Shown: positions 1 through 7,367, counted from the stretch's first letter. The stretch: DNA of 17,980 bases from Synechococcales cyanobacterium PMM_0002 (GCA_949127925.1 CASBQX010000107.1:1-17980); one strand, 5' to 3'. Numbers and translations: made by a program. Notes: generated by a model not told the origin, from the sequence alone.

Positions 1-2774
1 ATTTCTGCTTCAGCCCGATTGCGCAATTCGCCATCTAAGGTTGCCATCAACAGCGCCTCTAAAATTTGCTTAAATTGTTTACCCGGCAGATAGCCTAGCC
101 GCCTTAGATCGTTGCCCGAAAGCGGAGGCTTCACCTGAGACCAATGGGTCAGGTAGCGCCAAATTATTTGGCGCTGGGGGCGATCGCACCGAATACCCAC
201 AAGGGCTAGAGTGGGCAGGCTGTAGCGGTTAAGCACCTGAACAATTTGGCTAGGGCGATCGCAGTCCTGGAGCTGGGCAGACACGGCAGTCTCAATTTCT
301 GCTAGGTGGGTGAGGCGATCGCTACTCTCAACTGGAAGCTGTAGCCCCGTGGCCACTTTGCCCCGATCGAGCACAGGTAGATAGGCGAGGATAACTTCTA
401 GTAAAAGTTGCCAATGGTCGAGGGTAATTGTCGCGTCAAACCGCGCCAGCCAGTGATCGGTGAGTCGTAGCTGCCACCACAGGGTGTCGTCCAACACCAG
501 CTGCGGATGCAGGCACTTTAGAGCGTCTAGATCTGCTAATTTACGCAGCGCGATTTTCCAATAGGGGGCTTCTAAAATATATTTCAGCTCGCGCTTCAGT
601 CGGGTTTGGAGCGCGGGAGTATGCGCTTGGGCAATTTGAGTGCGGCTGTAAATGCCGCTGGCGATCGCATAGCGAATATAGGCTTCAGTCTGCGACTCCA
701 GCTCAAACCCTAGCCGTACCGCAAACCGCACCGCTCGGTAAATCCGCGTGGGGTCTTCAATAAAACTGTTGACGTGGAGCACCCGAATCTGACGATTTTG
801 CAGATCAATTAGTCCGCCAAAAAAGTCCAATAATTCACCTTGGCGTGGTTCGCTCAGGCGAATAGCTAGAGCATTGATCGTAAAGTCGCGGCGGTATAGG
901 TCTTGCCGAATTGAACTAGCTTCAACTTCTGGATTGGCCGCTGGGTATGGATAAAACTCGGTGCGGGCGGTGGCAATATCGAGCCAAAGCGAGTCTAGGG
1001 TGGGGTCATTATGCCAGGTTAAAGCAGCGGTCTGAAACTGTCCGTGAATTTGCAGCCGCACTTGAGGATATTCCTGCTCGATCGCCCGAGCTAGGGCTAC
1101 GCCTGCCGCTTGATCCGCCGAGCTGTGGAACCCATCCACCACCAAATCGACATCGGGGATCAGCAGGGCATTTGCCTCTGCTAGCAGCAAATCTCTGACG
1201 GCTCCACCTACCATGAATAGCTGCCAGCCTCTAGATGCAGCCAACTCTGCCGTTTTAACCAGCAGGTTCCACAACGGAGCGGCTAGGCGATCGCCCAACA
1301 TCCGCCACATCACCGCTGGCATCGGACAGGCACTGCCCCAATTTTCCTCCCCATCTCGCGCGTCATTCTCGTCCTCCCCTGCGGTCTCTCGCTGCCGCTG
1401 CAGCACTTGCCGCAGCACATCCGTCCGCGTCACAATTCCTACCAGATGTCCATCTTGAAGCACGGGCAAGCGGCCAATGTCATGGGTCACCATCAACGCC
1501 TCCATGTCAGCTAGAGCGGTATCAGGTGTGATGGTTTTAAGGCTGGTGGTCATATACCCCTTCACAGGCGCATGGCTAAACCCGTGGTGCAGGGCTAAAT
1601 CCAAATCTCGCCGGGAAATAATGCCGACTAGCTGATCGTGCTCGTCTACAACCGATAACCCCGAGTGCCCATAGCGCAGCAAAATCCGCTGAGCCTCCGC
1701 GATCGCCGTTTCGGGGCGAATGGTGCGCACCGGAGCCGACATGATTTGGCGGGCTGTAGCCGCAGGCCGGACACTAGCTCGCACTGCCTGTACCAGCTCA
1801 GCTAGAACTGTTTCTGGAGCATTGGTTCGCAGGGTAACAGCTGCCGCACTAGGGTGCCCGCCTCCACCTAGCCCGTGGAACAGCGGACTCAGATTCACCC
1901 CCCGATCCCGCGCAGACGCCCGCGATCGCCCAATAATAGTCAGCTTTTCTTCAGTGTCTTTTCCTGATTCCGCTAATTCCGCTAATTCTCCTGATTCCGC
2001 TGATTCTCCCGCCTGATCCGGCTTCACACCGCCATAGCGAGCCGCCAGCAGCAGCACATCGCTCTGGGTCAGGCTGGTCAAATGGCTAGCAAGGCTCGAT
2101 AGCCCCGGCACATAATCCGGCACATCTAACATCACCCAGGCCAGTGTATGCCCCTGCTGGGTCTCGGTTTGGAGGTTGGCCAGCGCCCAGCTCAACAAGT
2201 CTTGCAGCAGCGGGGATAGCCCAGGATTCACATACTGCGAAATCGTCGGCACACTGGCACCGTGCTGCATCAGCCAGGTCAGCGCTGCCGCATCACGCAC
2301 CGTAGATTGGTCGAAGGTTAGCGATCCCGTATCAACGTGGATGCCCAGTGCCATCACCGTCGCCTCTGCTGGGGTGATGGTCACACCCTGCTGCTGCAAT
2401 TGCTCGACCACCAGTGTGGTACTCGCTCCAACGGGTTCAATCCAGGTGTGCTGGGCTGGGATGTCACTCACGCCTTCTAAATGGTGGTCATAGATGGAAA
2501 TGTCGAGATTGGGCAATGTCAGCCACTCTGCCGCCTTGCCAAGGCGATCGCGCCACTGGGTATCGACCACCGTAATGGCACGGATAGCCGTTGGACTAAC
2601 CGCTCGTCGCTCAATTAGAGCAAAGCGATCGCGGTGAAATGCCAAAAATTGCCGCACCGTTGGGTGGGCACCCCCCGTCAACACCACCCGCGCTCCAGGA
2701 TGCAGGCAGGTCAGGCCCACAGCCGCTCCCAGTGTGTCGAAATCGGCAGTAGTGTGACAAAGAATCAGGTGCAT
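1..2774 (-). CDS. DHH-CBS-CBS-tRNA nucleotidyltransferase fusion (CCA-adding/poly(A) polymerase superfamily), partial at left edge
   Basis: A reading frame starts at the ATG at 2774-2772 and stays open to the window edge, giving at least 924 residues. Domains in order: a DHH phosphoesterase domain with DFD at residues 11-13, DHH at 96-98 and the glycine-rich GGGHPSAA motif near 302; two CBS domains near 345-465; then a class II nucleotidyltransferase head with GGAVRD near 523, the DVDLVVDG metal-binding motif near 540 and a later RRDFTINALAI motif, followed by the helical tRNA-binding region. The family adds A, CC or CCA to tRNA 3' ends or makes poly(A) tails. In some cyanobacteria and Deinococcus, CC- and A-addition are split between two enzymes, and which activity this one has cannot be read from the sequence. 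The DHH domain could be an RNA phosphatase or nuclease partner (inference). A low-complexity linker lies at about residues 257-271. The gene is divergent from psbZ. No strong ribosome binding site is visible. Confidence 0.92.
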   Translation of the reverse strand, partial: MHLILCHTTADFDTLGAAVGLTCLHPGARVVLTGGAHPTVRQFLAFHRDRFALIERRAVSPTAIRAITVVDTQWRDRLGKAAEWLTLPNLDISIYDHHLEGVSDIPAQHTWIEPVGASTTLVVEQLQQQGVTITPAEATVMALGIHVDTGSLTFDQSTVRDAAALTWLMQHGASVPTISQYVNPGLSPLLQDLLSWALANLQTETQQGHTLAWVMLDVPDYVPGLSSLASHLTSLTQSDVLLLAARYGGVKPDQAGESAESGELAELAESGKDTEEKLTIIGRSRASARDRGVNLSPLFHGLGGGGHPSAAAVTLRTNAPETVLAELVQAVRASVRPAATARQIMSAPVRTIRPETAIAEAQRILLRYGHSGLSVVDEHDQLVGIISRRDLDLALHHGFSHAPVKGYMTTSLKTITPDTALADMEALMVTHDIGRLPVLQDGHLVGIVTRTDVLRQVLQRQRETAGEDENDARDGEENWGSACPMPAVMWRMLGDRLAAPLWNLLVKTAELAASRGWQLFMVGGAVRDLLLAEANALLIPDVDLVVDGFHSSADQAAGVALARAIEQEYPQVRLQIHGQFQTAALTWHNDPTLDSLWLDIATARTEFYPYPAANPEVEASSIRQDLYRRDFTINALAIRLSEPRQGELLDFFGGLIDLQNRQIRVLHVNSFIEDPTRIYRAVRFAVRLGFELESQTEAYIRYAIASGIYSRTQIAQAHTPALQTRLKRELKYILEAPYWKIALRKLADLDALKCLHPQLVLDDTLWWQLRLTDHWLARFDATITLDHWQLLLEVILAYLPVLDRGKVATGLQLPVESSDRLTHLAEIETAVSAQLQDCDRPSQIVQVLNRYSLPTLALVGIRCDRPQRQIIWRYLTHWSQVKPPLSGNDLRRLGYLPGKQFKQILEALLMATLDGELRNRAEAE
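1962..2006 (-). repeat. Five tandem 9-base units inside the DHH domain coding sequence
   Basis: Five adjoining 9-mers, each ending ATTC on the plus strand (TCCTGATTC or CGCTAATTC types), encode the low-complexity stretch ESA-ESG-ELA-ELA-ESG on the minus strand. The tract keeps frame and sits between the DHH catalytic part and the glycine-rich DHHA1-like motif, so it is probably a flexible surface insertion produced by slippage. Confidence 0.75.
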
Positions 2775-3014
2775 TGGGATCAAGCTGAGAGGGCTTAGGC
2801 AGCAGTATCAAGGAAGGTTGGATTTTCAGTCTGGAAGCATATCAAAAATCAACTTTCCAAACATCCCCTCAGACAACTCTCCGTAGGGGTTCAATTTCTG
2901 ATAATTTAACTATGGGAGGCGATTGGGGGGCAGGGTCTTGTCCTATCAACAGCGTTGAGTCCTGTTGTTTGCCTTTAACAGTCGATTTTTGCGGTGTTAT
3001 GAAGGAAAGCCATT

Positions 3015-3203
3015 ATGTCTATTGTGTTTCAATTTGCCCTGGCAGCGCTAGTTCTTCTGTCATTTGTTATGGTGGTAGGCGTTCCAGTTGCTTATGCGTC
3101 ACCCCGTAACTGGGATCAAGCTAAGCGGCTGATCTTATTTGGTTCGGCTCTGTGGCTAGGGCTGGTCGTTGTAGTTGGCGCATTGAACTATTTGGTGGTT
3201 TAG
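3015..3203 (+). CDS. psbZ: Photosystem II subunit PsbZ (Ycf9)
   Basis: A 62-residue protein with the PsbZ pattern: an N-terminal hydrophobic helix (about residues 5-27), a short polar loop containing the conserved SPRNWDQAK stretch, and a second helix (about 38-60). PsbZ is a small thylakoid-membrane subunit at the PSII core periphery that helps stabilise the core and its association with antenna. The length matches the family. A purine-rich GAAGGAAAG sequence lies about 7 bases before the ATG. A possible extended -10 element (TG-A-TAATTT, 2899-2907) lies about 110 bases upstream, without a convincing -35 box. The gene is followed after 7 bases by ribH; this pair is also adjacent in Synechocystis (sll1281-sll1282, from memory), which supports the assignment and co-transcription. 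Confidence 0.96.
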   Translation: MSIVFQFALAALVLLSFVMVVGVPVAYASPRNWDQAKRLILFGSALWLGLVVVVGALNYLVV

Positions 3204-3210
3204 GACATAC

Positions 3211-3789
3211 ATGGCAGTTTTTGAGGGCACATTTACTCAGACCGAGCCGTTACGGTTTGCCATTGTGATTGGACGATTTAATGACTTAGTCACGGGTAAG
3301 CTCTTGGAAGGATGCCAAGATTGCCTCAAGCGACACGGGATTGACCCCGATCCCTACGGTACCCAAGTGGACTATGCCTGGGTGCCGGGTTGCTTTGAGA
3401 TTCCATTGCTGGCAAGGCAACTAGCGCTCACGCATCGTTACGACGCCATTATTTGCATGGGCGCAGTCATTAAGGGACAAACGCCACATTTTGACTATGT
3501 AGCGTCAGAGGTGTCTAAGGGAATTGCCGCCGCTGCATTTCAAACAGGTGTTCCGGTGGTGTTTGGGGTGCTAACCACCGATACGATGCAGCAGGCGTTG
3601 GAGCGCGCCGGAATTAAAAGCAACAAAGGTTGGGAATATGCCATGAATGCCATTGAGATGGCAACCTTGATGCGTCAGGTTCGCACAATCTCGACAGATT
3701 CGTCCACCAATCGGTTTGCTGAATCCAGGCAGGCTCAAATTCTGCCTCCTTCACTAGAATCTCCTGTAGGTACTAATGAAATAGCTTGA
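3211..3789 (+). CDS. ribH: 6,7-dimethyl-8-ribityllumazine synthase
   Basis: A 192-residue lumazine synthase, which condenses 5-amino-6-ribitylaminouracil with 3,4-dihydroxy-2-butanone 4-phosphate in the penultimate step of riboflavin synthesis. Visible signatures are VIGRFNDLVTGKLLEG near the N terminus, the WVPGCFEIPL loop, GAVIKGQTPHFDYV containing the catalytic His, and NKGWEYAMNAIEM near the end of the fold. The catalytic fold is complete by about residue 157. Roughly 35 further residues form a Ser/Thr/Pro/Gln-rich tail not needed for the enzyme core. The AGGA at 3202-3205 overlaps the psbZ stop codon and sits 5 bases before the ATG, so the two genes are very likely co-transcribed. Confidence 0.96.
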   Translation: MAVFEGTFTQTEPLRFAIVIGRFNDLVTGKLLEGCQDCLKRHGIDPDPYGTQVDYAWVPGCFEIPLLARQLALTHRYDAIICMGAVIKGQTPHFDYVASEVSKGIAAAAFQTGVPVVFGVLTTDTMQQALERAGIKSNKGWEYAMNAIEMATLMRQVRTISTDSSTNRFAESRQAQILPPSLESPVGTNEIA

Positions 3790-3814
3790 CAATGTAGTAG
3801 CTTTCTGAGATTCT
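3786..3814 (+). promoter_or_regulatory. Candidate promoter for tRNA-Gly
   Basis: A perfect TTGACA box (3786-3791) overlaps the ribH stop codon. After 17 bases comes a weak -10 candidate, GATTCT (3809-3814). Transcription would begin about 12 bases before the tRNA 5' end. The -10 match is poor, so this remains tentative. Confidence 0.35.
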
Positions 3815-3832
3815 AGTAGATGGTCAAATTCT

Positions 3833-3904
3833 GCGGGTGTAGCTCAGTGGTAGAGCGCAACCTTGCCAAGGTTGATGTCGTGGGTTCGAATCCCATCACC
3901 CGCT
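3833..3904 (+). tRNA. tRNA-Gly (anticodon GCC)
   Basis: A complete 72-base cloverleaf. The acceptor arm GCGGGTG (3833-3839) pairs with CACCCGC (3897-3903), with T as discriminator. The D arm contains AGCTCAGTGGTAGAGC. The anticodon stem is closed by AACCT/AGGTT with loop TTGCCAA giving GCC, and the T arm carries GGGTTCGAATCCC. The 3' CCA is not encoded (TTT follows), so the tail must be added by a nucleotidyltransferase. Confidence 0.97.
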
Positions 3905-4217
3905 TTTAAGGTCAATGTCTGAATCTATCTAGCCCAGGTAGAATTTTCTTGGAGAAAACAAGAGATCTTTACAGGCAAACGAAGGCAATAGCGTTAGCCT
4001 AGTGGCTGCAACGGATTAGGGTTCACGCCGAATCTACCAGAAGTTTCCTGGTAACCGTGGCCAACCGCCCTAGTTTGACTATCATTAGAATCAAGCCGAT
4101 AGATTTAAGCTGATTTTGGGGACATTCTTGAAACTCAGGTTCGATCTGCTGTGTTGCTCATTCTGAGTAGGGTAGGGCGATCGCCTACCCGTCGTCGTTT
4201 CTAAGCGTAGTTCATCT
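3905..4217. other. 313-base intergenic region with short inverted repeats
   Basis: I see no convincing gene here. It contains a 6-base inverted repeat TACCAG/CTGGTA with a 7-base loop (4035-4053), a small imperfect hairpin with the core AGCC-TAGT-GGCT near 3997-4008, and a HIP1-centred inverted repeat (4170-4190). It may hold the leader of the gene at 4218 or a small RNA; neither can be decided from sequence. Confidence 0.5.
4170..4190. repeat. HIP1-centred inverted repeat
   Basis: The arms GGGTAG (4170-4175) and CTACCC (4185-4190) flank the palindrome GCGATCGC, giving a near-complete palindrome with one extra G. It lies about 28 bases before the TTG start at 4218. It could be an operator, a leader hairpin, or simply a HIP1 site with accidental flanking symmetry. 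No T-run follows, so a terminator is unlikely. Confidence 0.5.
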
Positions 4218-4637
4218 TTGTTGCCCCTCGTGCACACTCAGAAACTTCAAAAAATTGACCTAAACGGTGACTATCCTTGTCCGTGCCGCCGCCGAGGCCG
4301 CCTGACTCCCATTGCCTTGACTGAAGCCTTTGGGTGTAATCGATGTCAGCAGATTTTTGTGCTTCAAGAAAGCGGCTACACCATTGAACAGCTTTCGACT
4401 AACTATCCCTATAAAAAAATGTGGCGGTGGACAGGGCATCAGTGGGTAGCGGTGAATCCGAGCCTGAGCAATGGATATATTCCATTTACAATCTTTGTTA
4501 TTTTTGGGCTGATCTTTCTACTGCTAGTCACAACGTTACATTTTCCAGTCGGAGCTAGCGTTTTGTTTCGAGTGATTGCAGCACTGGCGCTAGCTCTCAT
4601 GCTAATCTTTATGCTCTGGCTAGCTTGCAGGCGTTGA
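4218..4637 (+). CDS. Zinc-ribbon membrane protein of unknown function
   Basis: I do not recognise a named family. The 139-residue protein (TTG start; a GTG at 4230 in the same frame is an equally plausible start) has an N-terminal cytoplasmic part with the cysteine pairs CPC and CNRC about 16 residues apart, resembling a zinc ribbon, followed by a basic/aromatic stretch (KKMWRWTGHQW). Two hydrophobic helices follow, near residues 88-110 and 115-136 counted from the TTG. It ends with a short basic tail (CRR), so both termini may face the cytoplasm. It precedes the ProA-like gene by 28 bases in the same direction, which suggests an operon. Its role is unknown. Confidence 0.75.
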   Translation: MLPLVHTQKLQKIDLNGDYPCPCRRRGRLTPIALTEAFGCNRCQQIFVLQESGYTIEQLSTNYPYKKMWRWTGHQWVAVNPSLSNGYIPFTIFVIFGLIFLLLVTTLHFPVGASVLFRVIAALALALMLIFMLWLACRR

Positions 4638-4665
4638 ACCAGCGTTCATCCATCTTAAGGATTCC

Positions 4666-5913
4666 TTGGACTCTGACTCCGAGTTACTTCATCTGATTCG
4701 TCGCGCTAATCAAGCGTCTGAAGTTTTGGCGGCGACAAAGGGCACCGAACGCAGCCGTGCGCTCCAAATTATGTCGGAGGCGCTAAGTGCCAATCAGGAT
4801 GACGTTCTAGAGGCCAATACGTTAGATCTAGAAGCCAGTCGTGAGATGGCGGTACCCGATTTGATTTTGGAGTGGCTCAAGCTCACGCCCGAACGGTTGC
4901 AGTCGGTGGTAAGGATTTTGCAGCGGCTTTCGGAGTTAACCGATCCGACGCAGCAAATTCTGACAACGCCCTACCAGCTAGAACAATCTCAAACCTATTG
5001 CCAGCTGATGCCGCTGGGGGCGATCGCCTTGATCTATGAGTCGTTCCCTGAATTAGGGGCGATCGCGGCGGGGCTATGCCTGCGTACGGGCAATAGCCTG
5101 ATTTTGAAAGGCGGCAGCGAAGCCAGTCACTCAAACCAGGCGATCGCCACCATTTTGCAAACAGCAATTGAAGATGCCGGGTTACCAGCGGGCTGCATTG
5201 AACTAATTCCGACCGACCAGGGCGACCCATTGCGGGAATTAGTCACCCAAGATGCCTATGTCAATTTAGTCATTCCCTATGGGCGCTCTAGCCTAGTCCA
5301 GCAGGTGATTCGCCAAGCCACCGTGCCCGTGCTCAAAACAGCCATTGGCAACTGTTATCTCTATTGGTCGTCTTCGAGCAGTCTTGACACAACCCGCTGG
5401 ATGATTCTAGACAGTTACCAGAGCGAGCCAGACCCCGTGAATGCCATCGAAAAGGTGTTGGTCTGCCGCAACCAAGATACCCAGGCTCTACAGGCTCTGT
5501 GGCGCACGTTGCGAGAGAAGGGCTTTCACCTGCGGGGGGATGCAGAACTGGTGACAGAGTTTCCTGAACTGGTATTGGCAGAGGACGAAGACTGGGATCG
5601 CGCTTATCTGGACGGGACGATTGCGTTCAAAGTGGTAGACGGGTTAGATGAAGCGATCGCCTGGATGAACCGACACAGCAGCGGCCATGCCGACTGTCTA
5701 GTCTCCGAGTCATATCAAGAAAGCCGTCGGTTTGCGACCGACATCAACAGTGCCACCATTTATATCAACACCTCGCCACGCTTTTACCGAAACCCAAAAC
5801 GAGGTAGCCCCATTTCGCTGGGGATGTCGAACCAAAAGGGGCACCGTCGCGGCATTATTACCCTAGAAACACTGACGACGCTGAAGTATGTCGTGCAAGG
5901 AAATGGAATATAA
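4666..5913 (+). CDS. ProA-like (glutamate-5-semialdehyde dehydrogenase family) protein lacking the catalytic cysteine
   Basis: A 415-residue protein that aligns along its length with gamma-glutamyl phosphate reductase (ProA), the NADPH-dependent second step of proline synthesis. Conserved landmarks are LTPERL, IYES.P, LCLRTGNSLILKGGSEASHSN, DAGLPAG, ATVPVLKTAIGNC, and the C-terminal TLETLTTLKYV. Against my memory of E. coli ProA, several key positions differ. The motif QRPSTCNTVE reads SEPDPVNAIE here, so the nucleophilic Cys is Val258 (GTG, 5437-5439). PRGG reads PYGR, and the segment RFTDGGQFGLGAE reads RFYRNPKRGSPIS. A TTG start is chosen because AAGGA (4657-4661) lies 4 bases upstream and no in-frame ATG is near. 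The family is clear. Normal ProA activity is doubtful, and the organism probably has a second, canonical proA elsewhere (inference). Confidence 0.85.
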   Translation: MDSDSELLHLIRRANQASEVLAATKGTERSRALQIMSEALSANQDDVLEANTLDLEASREMAVPDLILEWLKLTPERLQSVVRILQRLSELTDPTQQILTTPYQLEQSQTYCQLMPLGAIALIYESFPELGAIAAGLCLRTGNSLILKGGSEASHSNQAIATILQTAIEDAGLPAGCIELIPTDQGDPLRELVTQDAYVNLVIPYGRSSLVQQVIRQATVPVLKTAIGNCYLYWSSSSSLDTTRWMILDSYQSEPDPVNAIEKVLVCRNQDTQALQALWRTLREKGFHLRGDAELVTEFPELVLAEDEDWDRAYLDGTIAFKVVDGLDEAIAWMNRHSSGHADCLVSESYQESRRFATDINSATIYINTSPRFYRNPKRGSPISLGMSNQKGHRRGIITLETLTTLKYVVQGNGI

Positions 5914-5920
5914 AGCAAGC

Positions 5921-6430
5921 ATGGAAACCCAATCGCTACAGCTAATTGAGCTAGAGGTACTGCCGGTTACGCGCGCAAACTTTCAGCCGTTTGGCACCCT
6001 GATTGGGTTTGCCGACGATGGGCAACCCTTTGACGCCAACGATGCTCGGCTAGAGCTGGATCGAGGAACGCCCCGCTTCTACATGATGAATTTGCCTGAG
6101 CGTGGGCTGACCTTTCGCCAAATTACGCGTCACTTGCAGGTCACTCAGTGCCTTGCCGCTGTGGGCGGCAAACCGTGGCTGATTGCGGTAGCCCCTCCAA
6201 TCGAGCCAGACAACCTGGCAGCGATGCCAGACCCTAGCTCTATCTGCGCCTTTGAGATTCCGGGCGATCGCGCCATTCAACTGGATCGCGGCACCTGGCA
6301 TGCAGGCCCTTATTTTACCGAACCAAGCCGAGCATTTTTTAACCTCGAACTGACTGATACCAACCAGGTCGATCACCACGATTGCCACTTGGATCGGCTC
6401 TACGGGATTCAGATGCGATTTAAAAAATGA
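5921..6430 (+). CDS. Ureidoglycolate lyase (AllA)-family protein
   Basis: About 169 residues from the ATG at 5921; in-frame ATGs at 5888 and 5903 would overlap the preceding gene and have no better ribosome binding site. The sequence resembles the AllA cupin-like family: VTRANFQPFGTLIG near the N terminus, a central TRHLQVTQCLAAVGGKPWLIAVAPP segment, and LDRGTWHAGPYF, where the family's conserved WH lies. Bona fide AllA releases urea and glyoxylate from ureidoglycolate in purine/allantoin breakdown. No other allantoin gene is visible nearby, and cyanobacterial relatives may act on something else. The gene follows the ProA-like gene by 7 bases and ends about 35 bases before a strong terminator, so it is the last gene of a likely three-gene unit. 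Confidence 0.78.
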   Translation: METQSLQLIELEVLPVTRANFQPFGTLIGFADDGQPFDANDARLELDRGTPRFYMMNLPERGLTFRQITRHLQVTQCLAAVGGKPWLIAVAPPIEPDNLAAMPDPSSICAFEIPGDRAIQLDRGTWHAGPYFTEPSRAFFNLELTDTNQVDHHDCHLDRLYGIQMRFKK

Positions 6431-6464
6431 TTAAAGCATTAGATTGAAGCATTAGATTAAAACA

Positions 6465-6513
6465 TTAAGAGCTGGCTGCTCGTAGCCTTCGGGTACGAAC
6501 AGCCAGCTCTTAA
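6465..6513. terminator. Strong bidirectional terminator hairpin between convergent genes
   Basis: Perfect 14-base arms, TTAAGAGCTGGCTG (6465-6478) and CAGCCAGCTCTTAA (6500-6513), enclose a second stem built on TCGTA/TACGA capped by CC-TTCG-GG. A/T-rich flanks give T-rich tracts in both directions. It sits between the AllA-like gene (plus) and desC (minus), so it can serve both. Just before it lie two copies of AAGCATTAGATT with a 13-base period (6434-6458). Confidence 0.88.
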
Positions 6514-6560
6514 AATCGATCAAGTTGGACAATCTGCGACGCTATGGTTACTGATTGGGG

Positions 6561-7367
6561 TTACTTATTGGCCAATTTCACATTGGTGGCTAAGCCCAAA
6601 ACCTGCAACAGCCGCACCATGCCCCAGGTCAGATCAATCTCCCACCATTTCAGCCCGTGACGCGCTGAATATTGAAAGGCGTGATGATTGTTGTGCCAGC
6701 CTTCGCCATAGGTCAACACGGCTACCCACCAGCAATTGGTAGAGCGATCGCCCACGTCATAGGTTTTGTAGCCAAAGCGATGCGTCGCGCTATTGACCAA
6801 CCAGGTGCAGTGATAGACCACCACAATCCGCATAAAGATAGCCCAAGCGATGAATGGCCAGCCGCCCCACCAATAGAGCAACCCAGCAAACACAACTTGA
6901 AGGGGAAAAAAGTAGTTCTGTAGAAAGACGTAAACGGGATCATTCGCAATATCTTTGGTATACCTAGGCACTTCGGCCTGGGCAGGAATATCATGAACTA
7001 TCCAGGCTACATGGCTCCACCAGAAACCCTTTCCAGAGTTATGGTGATCAAGTTCTTGGTCAGAATGGACGTGGTGGTGGCGGTGTAACCCAATCCACTC
7101 AATCGGGCCACCTTGCATCGACATCGTGCCGCAGAACACGATTAAATATTCCAGCCACTTTGGCGTTTGGAAACTGCGGTGAGCCACTAGTCGATGCCAG
7201 CCCAACGTAATTCCTACACCGCCTGTGAGCCAGTGCAAGAAAACGGCAAGAGCGATCGCCCCCCAGCTAAAATTGGCAGGCAATAGGGCAGACAGTGCCC
7301 CAATATGCATTGCCACCATAAACAAAACGAGTCCGGGGTGGAGCTTCGTCGTACCAGATGCAATCAT
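6561..7367 (-). CDS. desC: Acyl-lipid delta-9 desaturase
   Basis: A 268-residue membrane-bound fatty acid desaturase. The three histidine boxes that hold the di-iron centre are all present: HRLVAH (58-63), HRHHH (95-99) and HNNHH (225-229). Hydrophobic spans near residues 12-30, 36-56, 72-85, 150-166 and 170-190 fit the usual four-helix topology. Cyanobacterial DesC introduces the first double bond at delta-9 of acyl chains esterified to glycerolipids, with electrons from ferredoxin. The lengths and boxes fit DesC rather than DesA or DesB. The ATG at 7367 is preceded by GGGAGG. The desC1/desC2 subtype (sn-1 or sn-2 preference) cannot be assigned here. Cyanobacterial desaturase genes are often cold-regulated; the spacer upstream holds an inverted repeat (7418-7448). 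Confidence 0.94.
   Translation of the reverse strand: MIASGTTKLHPGLVLFMVAMHIGALSALLPANFSWGAIALAVFLHWLTGGVGITLGWHRLVAHRSFQTPKWLEYLIVFCGTMSMQGGPIEWIGLHRHHHVHSDQELDHHNSGKGFWWSHVAWIVHDIPAQAEVPRYTKDIANDPVYVFLQNYFFPLQVVFAGLLYWWGGWPFIAWAIFMRIVVVYHCTWLVNSATHRFGYKTYDVGDRSTNCWWVAVLTYGEGWHNNHHAFQYSARHGLKWWEIDLTWGMVRLLQVLGLATNVKLANK

Noticed and set aside
947..2493. Four plus-strand frames (947-1198, 1213-1458, 1720-2016, 2176-2493)
   Set aside because: They lie opposite the continuous nucleotidyltransferase-fusion frame and have Ser/Pro/Arg-rich composition typical of antisense shadows.
3966..4062. Possible second tRNA or tRNA remnant after tRNA-Gly
   Set aside because: A GGGTTCACGCCGAATC stretch hints at a T arm, but no acceptor stem, D arm or anticodon stem can be built.
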